Positions 1 to 7,387 of a DNA stretch of 35,157 bases are shown in pieces; within the stretch, counting starts at the first letter, position 1, and each line of letters begins with the position of its first letter. A program made the position numbers and the translations under genes. Location of the stretch: positions 1-35,157 of the forward strand of contig CAJTLX010000036.1 of NCBI GenBank assembly GCA_910577165.1. Reading direction: 5' to 3'. Below the pieces are notes generated by a model. It worked only from the letters and a program-made list of their open reading frames with translations, was not told the DNA's origin and ran no database searches. Source of the stretch: an uncultured Lachnospiraceae bacterium (GTDB lineage Bacteria > Bacillota > Clostridia > Lachnospirales > Lachnospiraceae).

Positions 1-2145
1 ATTCCCTTCCATCCCCTCGTAATCTACAATGCGTTCCTCCCCGTTCTTTAACAGAATCCGCACCGGACCGTAAGTTCCGCAGCCCGCTTTATCCGTGTAG
101 GAAATGGAGCGGATCGGAAAGATTTCCTCCCCAGTAAACGGCACTTCCCCCTCCTTTGTAATCACCTGTGAGATCATCACATAAGGCTCTCCGCCACCAT
201 ATTGTTTTTTCTTCTCCGCCTTTGCATAAACCACAATGGAATCCTTTGAATCCGGGTTTGTATCTGAACTGTAAATAATTTCTAAATCATCCCAACCATC
301 ATAGATGGTCATTGCAAGCTGGCGCGGTTTTCCCATCGCATCCTTCCCGCGAAGCACAACAGCCCTTGCCCCGCCCTCACGATACTCCTCCACTATCGTG
401 CCATTGTCCGGAAAGCCGTAAGCACCGAGCGTAAAACGAACTGGACGGCGAAACAGCTTCATTTTGTCCACGCGCACAATCCCATAAGACACCGGGAAAT
501 CTGCCAGGAAAAGTCCCTGAATCCAATGCGTCTCCGTATTTAAGCGATAATCAAAATACTGTCTGCGGTACAGCACGCCATTTCTTACCCCACCCCAGAA
601 AGTCGCGTTCGCAATGGATACTGTATGATAAGTCAGATCCTTTAACACATACTGCTGGGACTCAACCTCACCAGCATTAACTCCACCCTTTGCCCCATCG
701 TCCGCATCCGCTCTTTTTATCAATTCTCTTCCCGTCTGCTTCACTGCCTCTTCTACTGGGACAATTTCCCCCTGCGGTGTCGCCTCCCACGGATACTTTG
801 TATTAAAGCAAAGTTTTGCATAATTCCACAGCCCATGTTTATCCCCGACATTCTTTACTATCTTTCCCGTGCGCAAAATAGTTTCTCCATTTGCCTTATG
901 ATTGGTAAAACACAGTGCCGGACCGTCAAGATCCGTTTCCTTAATTTCATCTCCTTCCAATTTTTCCCAAGTCCCATTCTTTTCCGTCTCCGTCCAAAAT
1001 GGATGATTCTCTGGCAGATGCAGACATAAAAATGCTTTTCCCATCCAGAACGGCGACTCCGCGCAGGAATATCCCTGCACAAGCGGCGAGAATTGCCCGT
1101 AAAATCCCATCGTCGGAATTCCCTCAAAGGAAAAATCATCGCGCGATAAAAACTGCATCAGCGATCCGGAGGCAATGCGCCTTGCCAGTCCCGCATCCAC
1201 AGAAGAATTTTTTAACATCAGATTACCGTCAAACGGGCTTGTACTCGCAAATCGGTAAATACAACTTCTCCCCCACATATTGGTAAATCCATCCGCATCA
1301 AAAAAATCCGGATAAGTTTCCATCAAACAATTGGAGTACTCCTCAAATTTTTTTGCAAAGAACGGCTCATTCTCATAGCCGTACCACAAATTCCAGAGCG
1401 GTGCGTAAAAATTGAATGCCCAGCAGGAATAATAATCAAAACTCTGCCCGTCGCGATACCACCCGTCCCCGACATAGTAATCAATAATGGCCTGCGCGTG
1501 GTCAAGCATAATTTCCTGGTCGATAGGATACCCCTCCATATGCAAAAATGCCAGATCAAGCATATTAAACATTCGCCAATTCTGCGGTACAGTATTTGCG
1601 TGTGCAAAACTGGAGAGAAATGCTGCAACTACATCCTTTTCCTCTTTTGTAAAACTTTCCCATATCACATCCCTGCTCGCCCAAAGCCCGATCACAAGTG
1701 CGCAGGTTTCCACCGTTTGCTGGAATGCCCGAAATGGGTCACAATGCCCGGTGATCTCCTGCAATTCTTCATAATTGCCGACACAGTGCGTATCGCCCGG
1801 TGTGCATGAGCGAAGAATTTGATTCTTGTAATAATCCTTTAATTTATAGCCGCAGATCGTAAGATCCGGCTTAATGGAAATTAGCGGCGCGGCGATAAAA
1901 AATGATCTTGTCAGCCCCTCAAACATTTCCGCTTTGCGTTCAGCAAGCGGCGACTCCCCTGCAGCATTAAGATGCGGGTAGGTGATTTTTGTTTCCTGGC
2001 GCGGCACCACCACCGGATCGTCAAAACTTTTTATATGCCGGAAAATTCCGCCAAGCATATACTCCCCCGCCTCAATCCAGCTCTTTCTCGTAAGCCCCGT
2101 ATACGGGCTAAGTGTAAAATCCATATGTCTCGGTTTAAACCCCAT
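1..2145 (-). CDS. DUF2264 domain protein, partial (C-terminus beyond window)
   Basis: A reading frame stays open for 715 codons from 2145 leftward to the window edge, so the C-terminus is missing. The N-terminal half has the look of the DUF2264 family: an opening 'SPYTGLTRKSWIEAGEYML', then 'PRQETKITYP', then 'AERKAEMFEGLTRSFFIAAPL', and many Trp/Tyr/Asp residues as in alpha-helical toroid glycan enzymes. The family has no firmly known activity that I can vouch for; it is often found in polysaccharide loci. No signal peptide is visible, so a cytoplasmic role on imported oligosaccharides is likely. I chose the ATG at 2145 because GGAGGGG lies six bases upstream of it. An in-frame ATG at 2160, two bases after the GH88 stop, has no comparable site. 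It is very probably cotranscribed with the GH88 gene and acts on the same substrate; that last point is inference. Confidence 0.8.
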   Translation of the reverse strand, partial: MGFKPRHMDFTLSPYTGLTRKSWIEAGEYMLGGIFRHIKSFDDPVVVPRQETKITYPHLNAAGESPLAERKAEMFEGLTRSFFIAAPLISIKPDLTICGYKLKDYYKNQILRSCTPGDTHCVGNYEELQEITGHCDPFRAFQQTVETCALVIGLWASRDVIWESFTKEEKDVVAAFLSSFAHANTVPQNWRMFNMLDLAFLHMEGYPIDQEIMLDHAQAIIDYYVGDGWYRDGQSFDYYSCWAFNFYAPLWNLWYGYENEPFFAKKFEEYSNCLMETYPDFFDADGFTNMWGRSCIYRFASTSPFDGNLMLKNSSVDAGLARRIASGSLMQFLSRDDFSFEGIPTMGFYGQFSPLVQGYSCAESPFWMGKAFLCLHLPENHPFWTETEKNGTWEKLEGDEIKETDLDGPALCFTNHKANGETILRTGKIVKNVGDKHGLWNYAKLCFNTKYPWEATPQGEIVPVEEAVKQTGRELIKRADADDGAKGGVNAGEVESQQYVLKDLTYHTVSIANATFWGGVRNGVLYRRQYFDYRLNTETHWIQGLFLADFPVSYGIVRVDKMKLFRRPVRFTLGAYGFPDNGTIVEEYREGGARAVVLRGKDAMGKPRQLAMTIYDGWDDLEIIYSSDTNPDSKDSIVVYAKAEKKKQYGGGEPYVMISQVITKEGEVPFTGEEIFPIRSISYTDKAGCGTYGPVRILLKNGEERIVDYEGMEGN

Positions 2146-2162
2146 CACAGTCCCCTCCATAT

Positions 2163-3290
2163 TTACCACAAAAACAATTCCTGTCTGGTCAGTTTCCAGA
2201 TTGCCTCAATAAAGAAATAATCCCCGTAAATAATCGTGAATTCATGTTCTTTATCATGGTAAGCTGCCGTGCATTTTTGCACAATCGCATCCGTTTTCGG
2301 CGACCAGTCACAGCGATTTTCATAGAGCGCGCGCAGTAGTCTAAGTGCCTCCTGATGATATGGGTTCTCCTCGCTCCCACCAACGGATTTTGCAATCTCA
2401 AGCATTCCGCAGGCAGCGATCGCCGCAGCCGTAGAATCCTCAAAAGTACAGTCCTCCGGCTGACAAAAATCTACCGGAATCAATCCGCTTTGCGGAATAT
2501 TTGAAATAAAATAATCCGCGATCTTTTGTGCACAGTCCAAATATTTTTCCTTCTTTGTGTGCCGGTAACTAAGTGCAAAGCCATAGATCGCCCATGCCTG
2601 CCCGCGCGTCCACGATGAGCCGTGGGCATAGCCCTGCCCACCGATGGAACGCAGGAATTCTCCCGTATAAGGATCAAACTCCCCTATATGGATCACGGAG
2701 CCATCCTCCCTGATAAAATGCTTGATTACCGTATCCGCATGCCTTACCGCAATATGATAGAATCTTGGATCCTTTGTCTGCTCCGATGCCCAATATAAAA
2801 GTGGCAGATTCATCATGCAGTCAATAATCGCAACCCCCGCATTCTCCCCCCGTTTTTCCTTATTTCCCCAATCATTCCAAGCACGGATAAAATTGCCCGC
2901 CGGGTTAAAACGCCCCGCCATATTGCAGGCGGCAAGCAAAGTGCGCTGGTAGGATTTCGCCTCGCCCGTTTCGCGAAAATTCGCCCCGGAAGTCAAAAGC
3001 CACCGAAATCCACTATCATGATCCATATCCTCCGGACTCATCAGCGTAGCATCCAGTTTCTCTTCCAATTCCTGCGCACTTTCCCGGTACAATTCATTCT
3101 TTGTCACATGGTAAAGCTGCCAGAGTATTCCCCCCCAAAAACCATTTGTCCACCATGCAATATTGTTTGTCCAGTCGTCAAACACCCCGTCTTTTGAACT
3201 GTACGGCACCTTATGTACGCTGCGTTCCGCCACAAAGGAAAGCTTCTCCTTAATCTTTTCCTCCGCCTCCAAAATCCAATTCTCTGCCAT
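2163..3290 (-). CDS. Glycoside hydrolase family 88, unsaturated glucuronyl hydrolase
   Basis: Predicted to remove the 4,5-unsaturated uronic acid left at the non-reducing end of oligosaccharides by polysaccharide lyases. The 375-residue protein matches the size and order of Bacillus unsaturated glucuronyl hydrolase (about 377 residues). 'WTNGFWGGILW' near residue 47 resembles its WTDGFWSGILW. 'DHDSGF' carries D92, which aligns by eye with the catalytic-site D88. 'AIIDCMMNLPLL' carries D157, matching the general acid/base D149. 'GSSWTRGQAWAIYGFAL' and 'DSTAAAIAACGMLEI' are further family blocks. No signal peptide is seen, so it should be cytoplasmic. The start at 3290 follows GGAGG at a normal distance; a longer frame reaching 3383 is not supported. 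Its stop is two bases from the nearest ATG of the DUF2264 gene, so the pair is an operon. GH105 is a related alternative but fits less well. Confidence 0.9.
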   Translation of the reverse strand: MAENWILEAEEKIKEKLSFVAERSVHKVPYSSKDGVFDDWTNNIAWWTNGFWGGILWQLYHVTKNELYRESAQELEEKLDATLMSPEDMDHDSGFRWLLTSGANFRETGEAKSYQRTLLAACNMAGRFNPAGNFIRAWNDWGNKEKRGENAGVAIIDCMMNLPLLYWASEQTKDPRFYHIAVRHADTVIKHFIREDGSVIHIGEFDPYTGEFLRSIGGQGYAHGSSWTRGQAWAIYGFALSYRHTKKEKYLDCAQKIADYFISNIPQSGLIPVDFCQPEDCTFEDSTAAAIAACGMLEIAKSVGGSEENPYHQEALRLLRALYENRCDWSPKTDAIVQKCTAAYHDKEHEFTIIYGDYFFIEAIWKLTRQELFLW

Positions 3291-3331
3291 AGTGTTTCCC
3301 TCCATAAAATAAGTTTTTGCATCCCCTGCAT

Positions 3332-3359
3332 AATTTAAGTTTAGCGTATTGACTTTCAA
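3332..3359 (-). promoter_or_regulatory. Candidate promoter for the GH88-DUF2264 operon
   Basis: On the minus strand TTGAAA (3359-3354) and TAAATT (3337-3332) are separated by 16 bases and lie about 40 bases before the GH88 ATG. The -10 is imperfect. Its -35 overlaps by one base the -35 of the rightward araC-type promoter, so the two promoters are back to back. Confidence 0.45.
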
Positions 3360-3377
3360 ACCGTAATATCGTATACT
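3349..3377 (+). promoter_or_regulatory. Sigma-A promoter for the AraC-family gene
   Basis: TTGACT (3349-3354) and TATACT (3372-3377) with a 17-base spacer, followed by a leader of about 75 bases to the AraC-family start codon. Confidence 0.75.
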
Positions 3378-3392
3378 ATCCAAAAACTAACC

Positions 3393-3429
3393 AATCCTGC
3401 TTTTTAGGATTTTCCTGCTTTTTAGGATT
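3393..3429 (+). repeat. Tandem 17-bp direct repeat in the AraC gene leader
   Basis: The unit TCCTGCTTTTTAGGATT occurs at 3395-3411 and again at 3413-3429, an 18-base period. The first copy sits within an inverted repeat, AATCCT and AGGATT around a seven-base loop (3393-3411). It lies downstream of the predicted transcription start, so it may be a binding site for the regulator or an RNA structure. Confidence 0.7.
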
Positions 3430-3460
3430 TATCCTGGATTATATTTACAAGGAGGACTCT

Positions 3461-4273
3461 ATGTTCCATGTAATGCGCGGTGGATGTACTGCACGCCACC
3501 CCTACCCCTTCCATCTCTCAAGGATGCACGGCATAAAAAATTATGTCCTGCTGTTTATCCATACCGCCGTCCAGTTTCAGATTGACGGCGTGGAAATAAG
3601 TGCCGCACCCGGTCACGCCATCTTAATTGCACCGCAGACTCCATATTGCTATTATAATCTGTCGGGCGAATATATGGATGACTGGCTGCATTTTGAATAT
3701 ACTCCTGACTTGCCAGGACAGATAACATTTTCTATATTCCCCCCGACAAACAAACTTTTTCCGGTGCGCAATATGGAGCTTTATTCCTCTCTGATTCGTC
3801 AGCTTTTATGGGAGAAATCTTCTGCGCCACCCGAATACCAAAAGCAAAATATGGACGCGCTGTTCTTTGTTTTGTTCAGCCATCTCTGCTACGACAGCGC
3901 GCATCCTCAGCCGCTTTTTCCTCCCCTCCCATTTGAGAAAAAACTCCGCGAAGTCCGTTTGCGGATGGAGGATTCCCCGCAGAAAGAACATAGCATTGCC
4001 CTCTACGCCCAGGAATTAAAAATCAGTGAATCCTATTTTCAGCATCTTTATCGGAAACTTTTTGGAATTTCCTTCCAAAAAGATCTGATCAAACTGCGTG
4101 TAGATCATTCCATGGAATTATTAGATCATACGGATCTTACCATCGAACAGCTCACCGAACTTTGCGGTTACCGGAGCGAAGTACATTTTTATCGTCAATT
4201 TAAAGCAGTCACCGGCTGTACCCCCGCACAGTATCGCCGTCAGGCAGAGCGGGACTTAGATTCAGAATCATGA
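3461..4273 (+). CDS. AraC-family transcriptional regulator with N-terminal cupin
   Basis: A 270-residue DNA-binding regulator. Residues about 25-80 form a cupin-like sensing domain ('GVEISAAPGHAILIAPQTPYCY' is typical of the AraC ligand-binding barrel). Residues about 175-260 hold the double helix-turn-helix: 'IALYAQELKISESYFQHLYRKLFG' for the first and 'IEQLTELCGYRSEVHFYRQFKAVTG' followed by TPAQYRR for the second, the AraC signature. The start at 3461 has a strong AAGGAGG ribosome binding site. It is divergent from the GH88-DUF2264 operon and shares its promoter region, so it most likely controls that operon in response to a sugar; the ligand cannot be read from the sequence. No membrane segments are seen. 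Confidence 0.9.
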   Translation: MFHVMRGGCTARHPYPFHLSRMHGIKNYVLLFIHTAVQFQIDGVEISAAPGHAILIAPQTPYCYYNLSGEYMDDWLHFEYTPDLPGQITFSIFPPTNKLFPVRNMELYSSLIRQLLWEKSSAPPEYQKQNMDALFFVLFSHLCYDSAHPQPLFPPLPFEKKLREVRLRMEDSPQKEHSIALYAQELKISESYFQHLYRKLFGISFQKDLIKLRVDHSMELLDHTDLTIEQLTELCGYRSEVHFYRQFKAVTGCTPAQYRRQAERDLDSES

Positions 4274-4354
4274 TAAAAGCTGTATCCCCACGCCAAACTA
4301 CTCTCATTCATTTATGATGGAGTTATTTTGGGATGGGGATGGAAAGGAATTTCT

Positions 4355-5068
4355 GTGGAAAAAAAACGTATTTTAATTATTGATGATGATACTGATCTAT
4401 CTGCAATTCTTTCGGATATGTTGGAAAATTATGGGTATGAAACCGTATGTGCAGAAACTGCTCAAAAAGCATTTTCCCTGCTTGCAGAAACCTGGCATTT
4501 GCTGCTTTTGGATATCAATCTCCCCGATAGCACGGGCTTTTCTTTGTGCAAAGAACTGCGGCGCGTATCTAATGTTCCAATCCTCTTTGCCAGTGCCAGA
4601 ACCAGTGAAACCGACCGCATCACCGGTTTTGAGATCGGCGGCGACGACTACCTGCCAAAACCCTACTCCCTAAAAGAACTTTTAGTGCGGGTCAATGCGC
4701 TGATTCGCCGCGCTTATGGCTCCGCCGCCCAGGAAAAAATTATCTCCTTTGGAAGAATCAGGGTAAATTTAACTGCCAGAAGTGTAACTAAGAATGATCT
4801 GCCCATCTCCCTTTCCCTGCGCGAATTTGATCTTTTGGCCTATCTGTGTGAGCATAAAAATATTGCCATCCCAAAGGACGAACTTCTAAGCGGGGTCTGG
4901 GGAGCTTTCTGTATGGTAGAACCATCAACTCTGACCGTACATATTCGCTGGCTGCGCGAAAAACTGGAGGAAGATCCCGCAAACCCAAGATATATCAAAA
5001 CCGTTTACAAAATAGGATACCTGCTTGCAGTTCGCTCCACCGAAATATCCAACAGTAAAAACACATAA
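4355..5068 (+). CDS. OmpR-family response regulator
   Basis: A 237-residue two-domain response regulator. The receiver domain (about 1-118) has the acidic cluster D10-D12, the phospho-acceptor D53 in 'LLLLDINLPD', the conserved Ser/Thr in 'ILFASART' and K102 in 'DDYLPKPYS'. The C-terminal winged helix (about 130-230) has 'LSLREFDLLAYL' and 'TLTVHIRWLREKLEEDPANPRYIKTVYKIGYLL'. The GTG at 4355 is chosen as start because AAAGGAA lies five bases upstream; a TTG at 4328 would add nine residues of unlikely sequence. It is followed 79 bases later by its partner kinase and then by an ABC transporter, the probable regulatory target. It lies 81 bases after the AraC gene, and no convincing promoter was seen between them. 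Confidence 0.93.
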   Translation: MEKKRILIIDDDTDLSAILSDMLENYGYETVCAETAQKAFSLLAETWHLLLLDINLPDSTGFSLCKELRRVSNVPILFASARTSETDRITGFEIGGDDYLPKPYSLKELLVRVNALIRRAYGSAAQEKIISFGRIRVNLTARSVTKNDLPISLSLREFDLLAYLCEHKNIAIPKDELLSGVWGAFCMVEPSTLTVHIRWLREKLEEDPANPRYIKTVYKIGYLLAVRSTEISNSKNT

Positions 5069-5147
5069 TAGATTGTGCAGATCAATAAGAACTAAAATAT
5101 TTCTTGATACCAAAAATAGGAAAAATAAAGAAAGAAAAGAGGATTTT

Positions 5148-6386
5148 ATGAAAAAACGACTGCTCTTTATGTTTGCCGCTCTCACCAGTACAGTTCTTCT
5201 CTGTACTATTGTGCTTTATTTGAATTACAAAAATTTCCAATCTGAAAACACCACGGGAGATTTCTTGTCATCCCCCAGCAACACCCAAAAGATTTCTTCC
5301 GCCTCACAGACAAATGTCCCCATGCCAGATGCCATCGCACTCGCACTTGTCTCACTCAACGAGATTGAGCAGCTTGCAAAAAGCGATCTTAATGCAATGT
5401 CTGAAAAGATTGCTGCACTGCGCGAATCTCTTCGCTTTCTGCCCCATCAAACCTCCTTTGCATCCCCTTTTCCTCTGCTTATTCTCTGCTTTGTATGTAT
5501 AATCTGCCTTGCCATCGCCTTTGTCTTCCTATATTTTTCCATTCTGCACCCGTTTGATAAGTTAGAACATTTCGCTGCCGAGATCTCGGCAGGCAATTTT
5601 GATCTCCCTTTAAATTATGAGCGTTCCAATTATTTCGGCGCGTTCACCTGGGCATTTGACAGTATGCGCCGCGAAATTACAAGGGCACGCGCCGGTGAGC
5701 GCGAGTCCATAAACAATAATAAGACTGTGATCGCCACTCTCTCGCACGATATCAAAACCCCAATCGCTTCCATCCGCGCCTATGCGGAAGGTCTGGAAGC
5801 GGGGCTATATGATTCCCCGGAAAAGCGGGCAAAGTACCTTGACATAATTATGAAAAAATGTGATGAGGTTTCCCGGTTGACTGACGATCTGTTTCTTCAC
5901 TCCCTAACCAATCTCGATAAACTAAAAATATCGTCAAAGAAAATTGACTTGAACGCGCTATTAAAGGAAAATCTTGCGGAAATTGCAGGTGATCGCAACG
6001 ACCTTTATTTTACTTCTCCCCCCCTCCCTATCTTTGTACTGGCAGACGAAAACCGGCTGATACAGGTAATGGAAAATCTAATTAACAATGCAAGAAAATA
6101 CGCGAAAACAAAGATTGATATTTCTCTGCACTCTTTTGAAGAGGGGGCAGAACTTATTGTAAAAGATTATGGAAAAGGAATTCCCGACGAAGATATGCCC
6201 TTTATCTTTCAGAAGTTCTATCGCGGGAAAAACTGTGAAAAGGAGGAGGGTGCAGGACTGGGACTTTACATTGTCAAATATATTATTGATCAGCTTGGCG
6301 GAACAATCTCTGTTTGCAATTGGGGGAGGGGATTGAAGGTAAGAATTTTGCTTCCCTCTATTTCAAAGGAAATATATTCACTGTAA
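5148..6386 (+). CDS. Sensor histidine kinase
   Basis: A 412-residue membrane kinase that should phosphorylate the adjacent response regulator. TM1 is at about 5-26 and TM2 at about 106-134, enclosing an extracellular loop of some 80 residues rich in Ser/Thr/Asn. A HAMP-like stretch follows (135-185). The H-box is 'IATLSHDIKTPIASI' with the phospho-acceptor H200. The ATPase domain has the N-box 'VMENLINNARKYA' (about 307-319), G1 'DYGKGIP' (340-346) and G2 'GAGLGLYIV' (368-376). Start at 5148 is preceded by AGAGGA. The sizeable external loop sets it apart from the loop-less BceS-type kinases, so direct ligand sensing is plausible. The signal is unknown. Confidence 0.93.
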   Translation: MKKRLLFMFAALTSTVLLCTIVLYLNYKNFQSENTTGDFLSSPSNTQKISSASQTNVPMPDAIALALVSLNEIEQLAKSDLNAMSEKIAALRESLRFLPHQTSFASPFPLLILCFVCIICLAIAFVFLYFSILHPFDKLEHFAAEISAGNFDLPLNYERSNYFGAFTWAFDSMRREITRARAGERESINNNKTVIATLSHDIKTPIASIRAYAEGLEAGLYDSPEKRAKYLDIIMKKCDEVSRLTDDLFLHSLTNLDKLKISSKKIDLNALLKENLAEIAGDRNDLYFTSPPLPIFVLADENRLIQVMENLINNARKYAKTKIDISLHSFEEGAELIVKDYGKGIPDEDMPFIFQKFYRGKNCEKEEGAGLGLYIVKYIIDQLGGTISVCNWGRGLKVRILLPSISKEIYSL

Positions 6387-6610
6387 TTGGTACCATCATA
6401 TACCACTATTGTATACCGCCAGTATACCCTGCATTCCGATTGCCACCCAACCTGGGAGGTCAATTCGGCATAGTCTATACTACCCGTATGATAAGCAGTT
6501 TTTACAATTTCATCAGTTTTTTCATATTTATCATTTTGTATTTGTTTAAGGACTTCTTAATATCTCCTGTGCTAAACTGTCCCCATACCATAAACCGAAA
6601 GGAGATTCTG
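6387..6610 (+). promoter_or_regulatory. Regulatory gap with three TATACC repeats and a lone -10 element
   Basis: TATACC occurs at 6399, 6412 and 6423, with start-to-start spacings of 13 and 11 bases, close to one helical turn as in OmpR-type binding sites. A -10-like TATACT lies at 6476-6481 with no matching -35, the pattern of an activator-dependent promoter. A leader of about 120 bases then leads to the ABC ATPase gene. The likely reading is a site for the upstream response regulator; this is inference. Confidence 0.35.
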
Positions 6611-7372
6611 ATGAAAAATATTATTTTATCGGCAAGGGGACTGTGCAAAAGCTTTGCCCACAATGGCGGGCAGATCCACATCCTATCCCATGTTGATCTC
6701 GACCTGTACGAGGGGGATTTCACTGTGATTATGGGCGCGTCCGGCTCCGGCAAATCCACACTCTTGTACGCCCTCTCCGGCATGGATCCGGCAAGTGCGG
6801 GTGAGATACTTTACGCTGGAAAAAATCTTGTGAACATAAAGGAGGACGCGCTCTGTCTGCTACGCCACACGGACTTTGGATTTATTTTTCAGCAAATCCA
6901 TTTGGTCAGCAACCTCTCCCTGTTTGAAAACGTTGCAGTTCCGGGATATCTCAATAAAAAGCATTCTGCTACAAATGTGCGCAAGCGCGCGGAGGAACTT
7001 TTAAGTAAAGTGAATCTCTCCGATGTCAAAACACATCTTCCCTTCCAGGTTTCCGGCGGCGAAGCGCAGCGATGTGCCATTGCAAGAGCAATAATCAACA
7101 ATCCCAAACTTCTTTTTGCCGACGAGCCGACCGGCGCGCTCAACCGCAAAAATACATTGGAAGTACTGGATCTTTTAACCCGCTTAAACCGCGAGGGACA
7201 AAGCATCTTAACGGTGACCCATGATATCCGTGTCGCCCTGCGCGCCACAAGGCTTCTCTATCTCTCCGACGGAAAAATCATCGGTGAGTTAAGCCTTTCT
7301 CCCTACACGCCTGAACAGGAAAAGAACAGGGAAACGCAGATAAATTCCTGGCTCACTTCAATGGAATGGTAA
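6611..7372 (+). CDS. ABC transporter ATP-binding protein (MacB/LolD/BceA type)
   Basis: A 253-residue ATPase powering the permease encoded 15 bases downstream. Walker A is 'GASGSGKST' (42-50), the Q-loop is in 'FGFIFQQIHLV', the signature is 'VSGGEAQR' (147-154), Walker B is 'LLFADE' (167-172) and the switch His is H204 in 'TVTHD'. The start at 6611 is preceded by AAAGGAGA. The family exports peptides or lipids, or acts in mechanotransmission and antibiotic resistance. Position behind a two-component system suggests induction by a peptide or cell-envelope stress, but the substrate cannot be read from sequence. Confidence 0.95.
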   Translation: MKNIILSARGLCKSFAHNGGQIHILSHVDLDLYEGDFTVIMGASGSGKSTLLYALSGMDPASAGEILYAGKNLVNIKEDALCLLRHTDFGFIFQQIHLVSNLSLFENVAVPGYLNKKHSATNVRKRAEELLSKVNLSDVKTHLPFQVSGGEAQRCAIARAIINNPKLLFADEPTGALNRKNTLEVLDLLTRLNREGQSILTVTHDIRVALRATRLLYLSDGKIIGELSLSPYTPEQEKNRETQINSWLTSMEW

Positions 7373-7387
7373 GGAAGGAGGAAAAAA

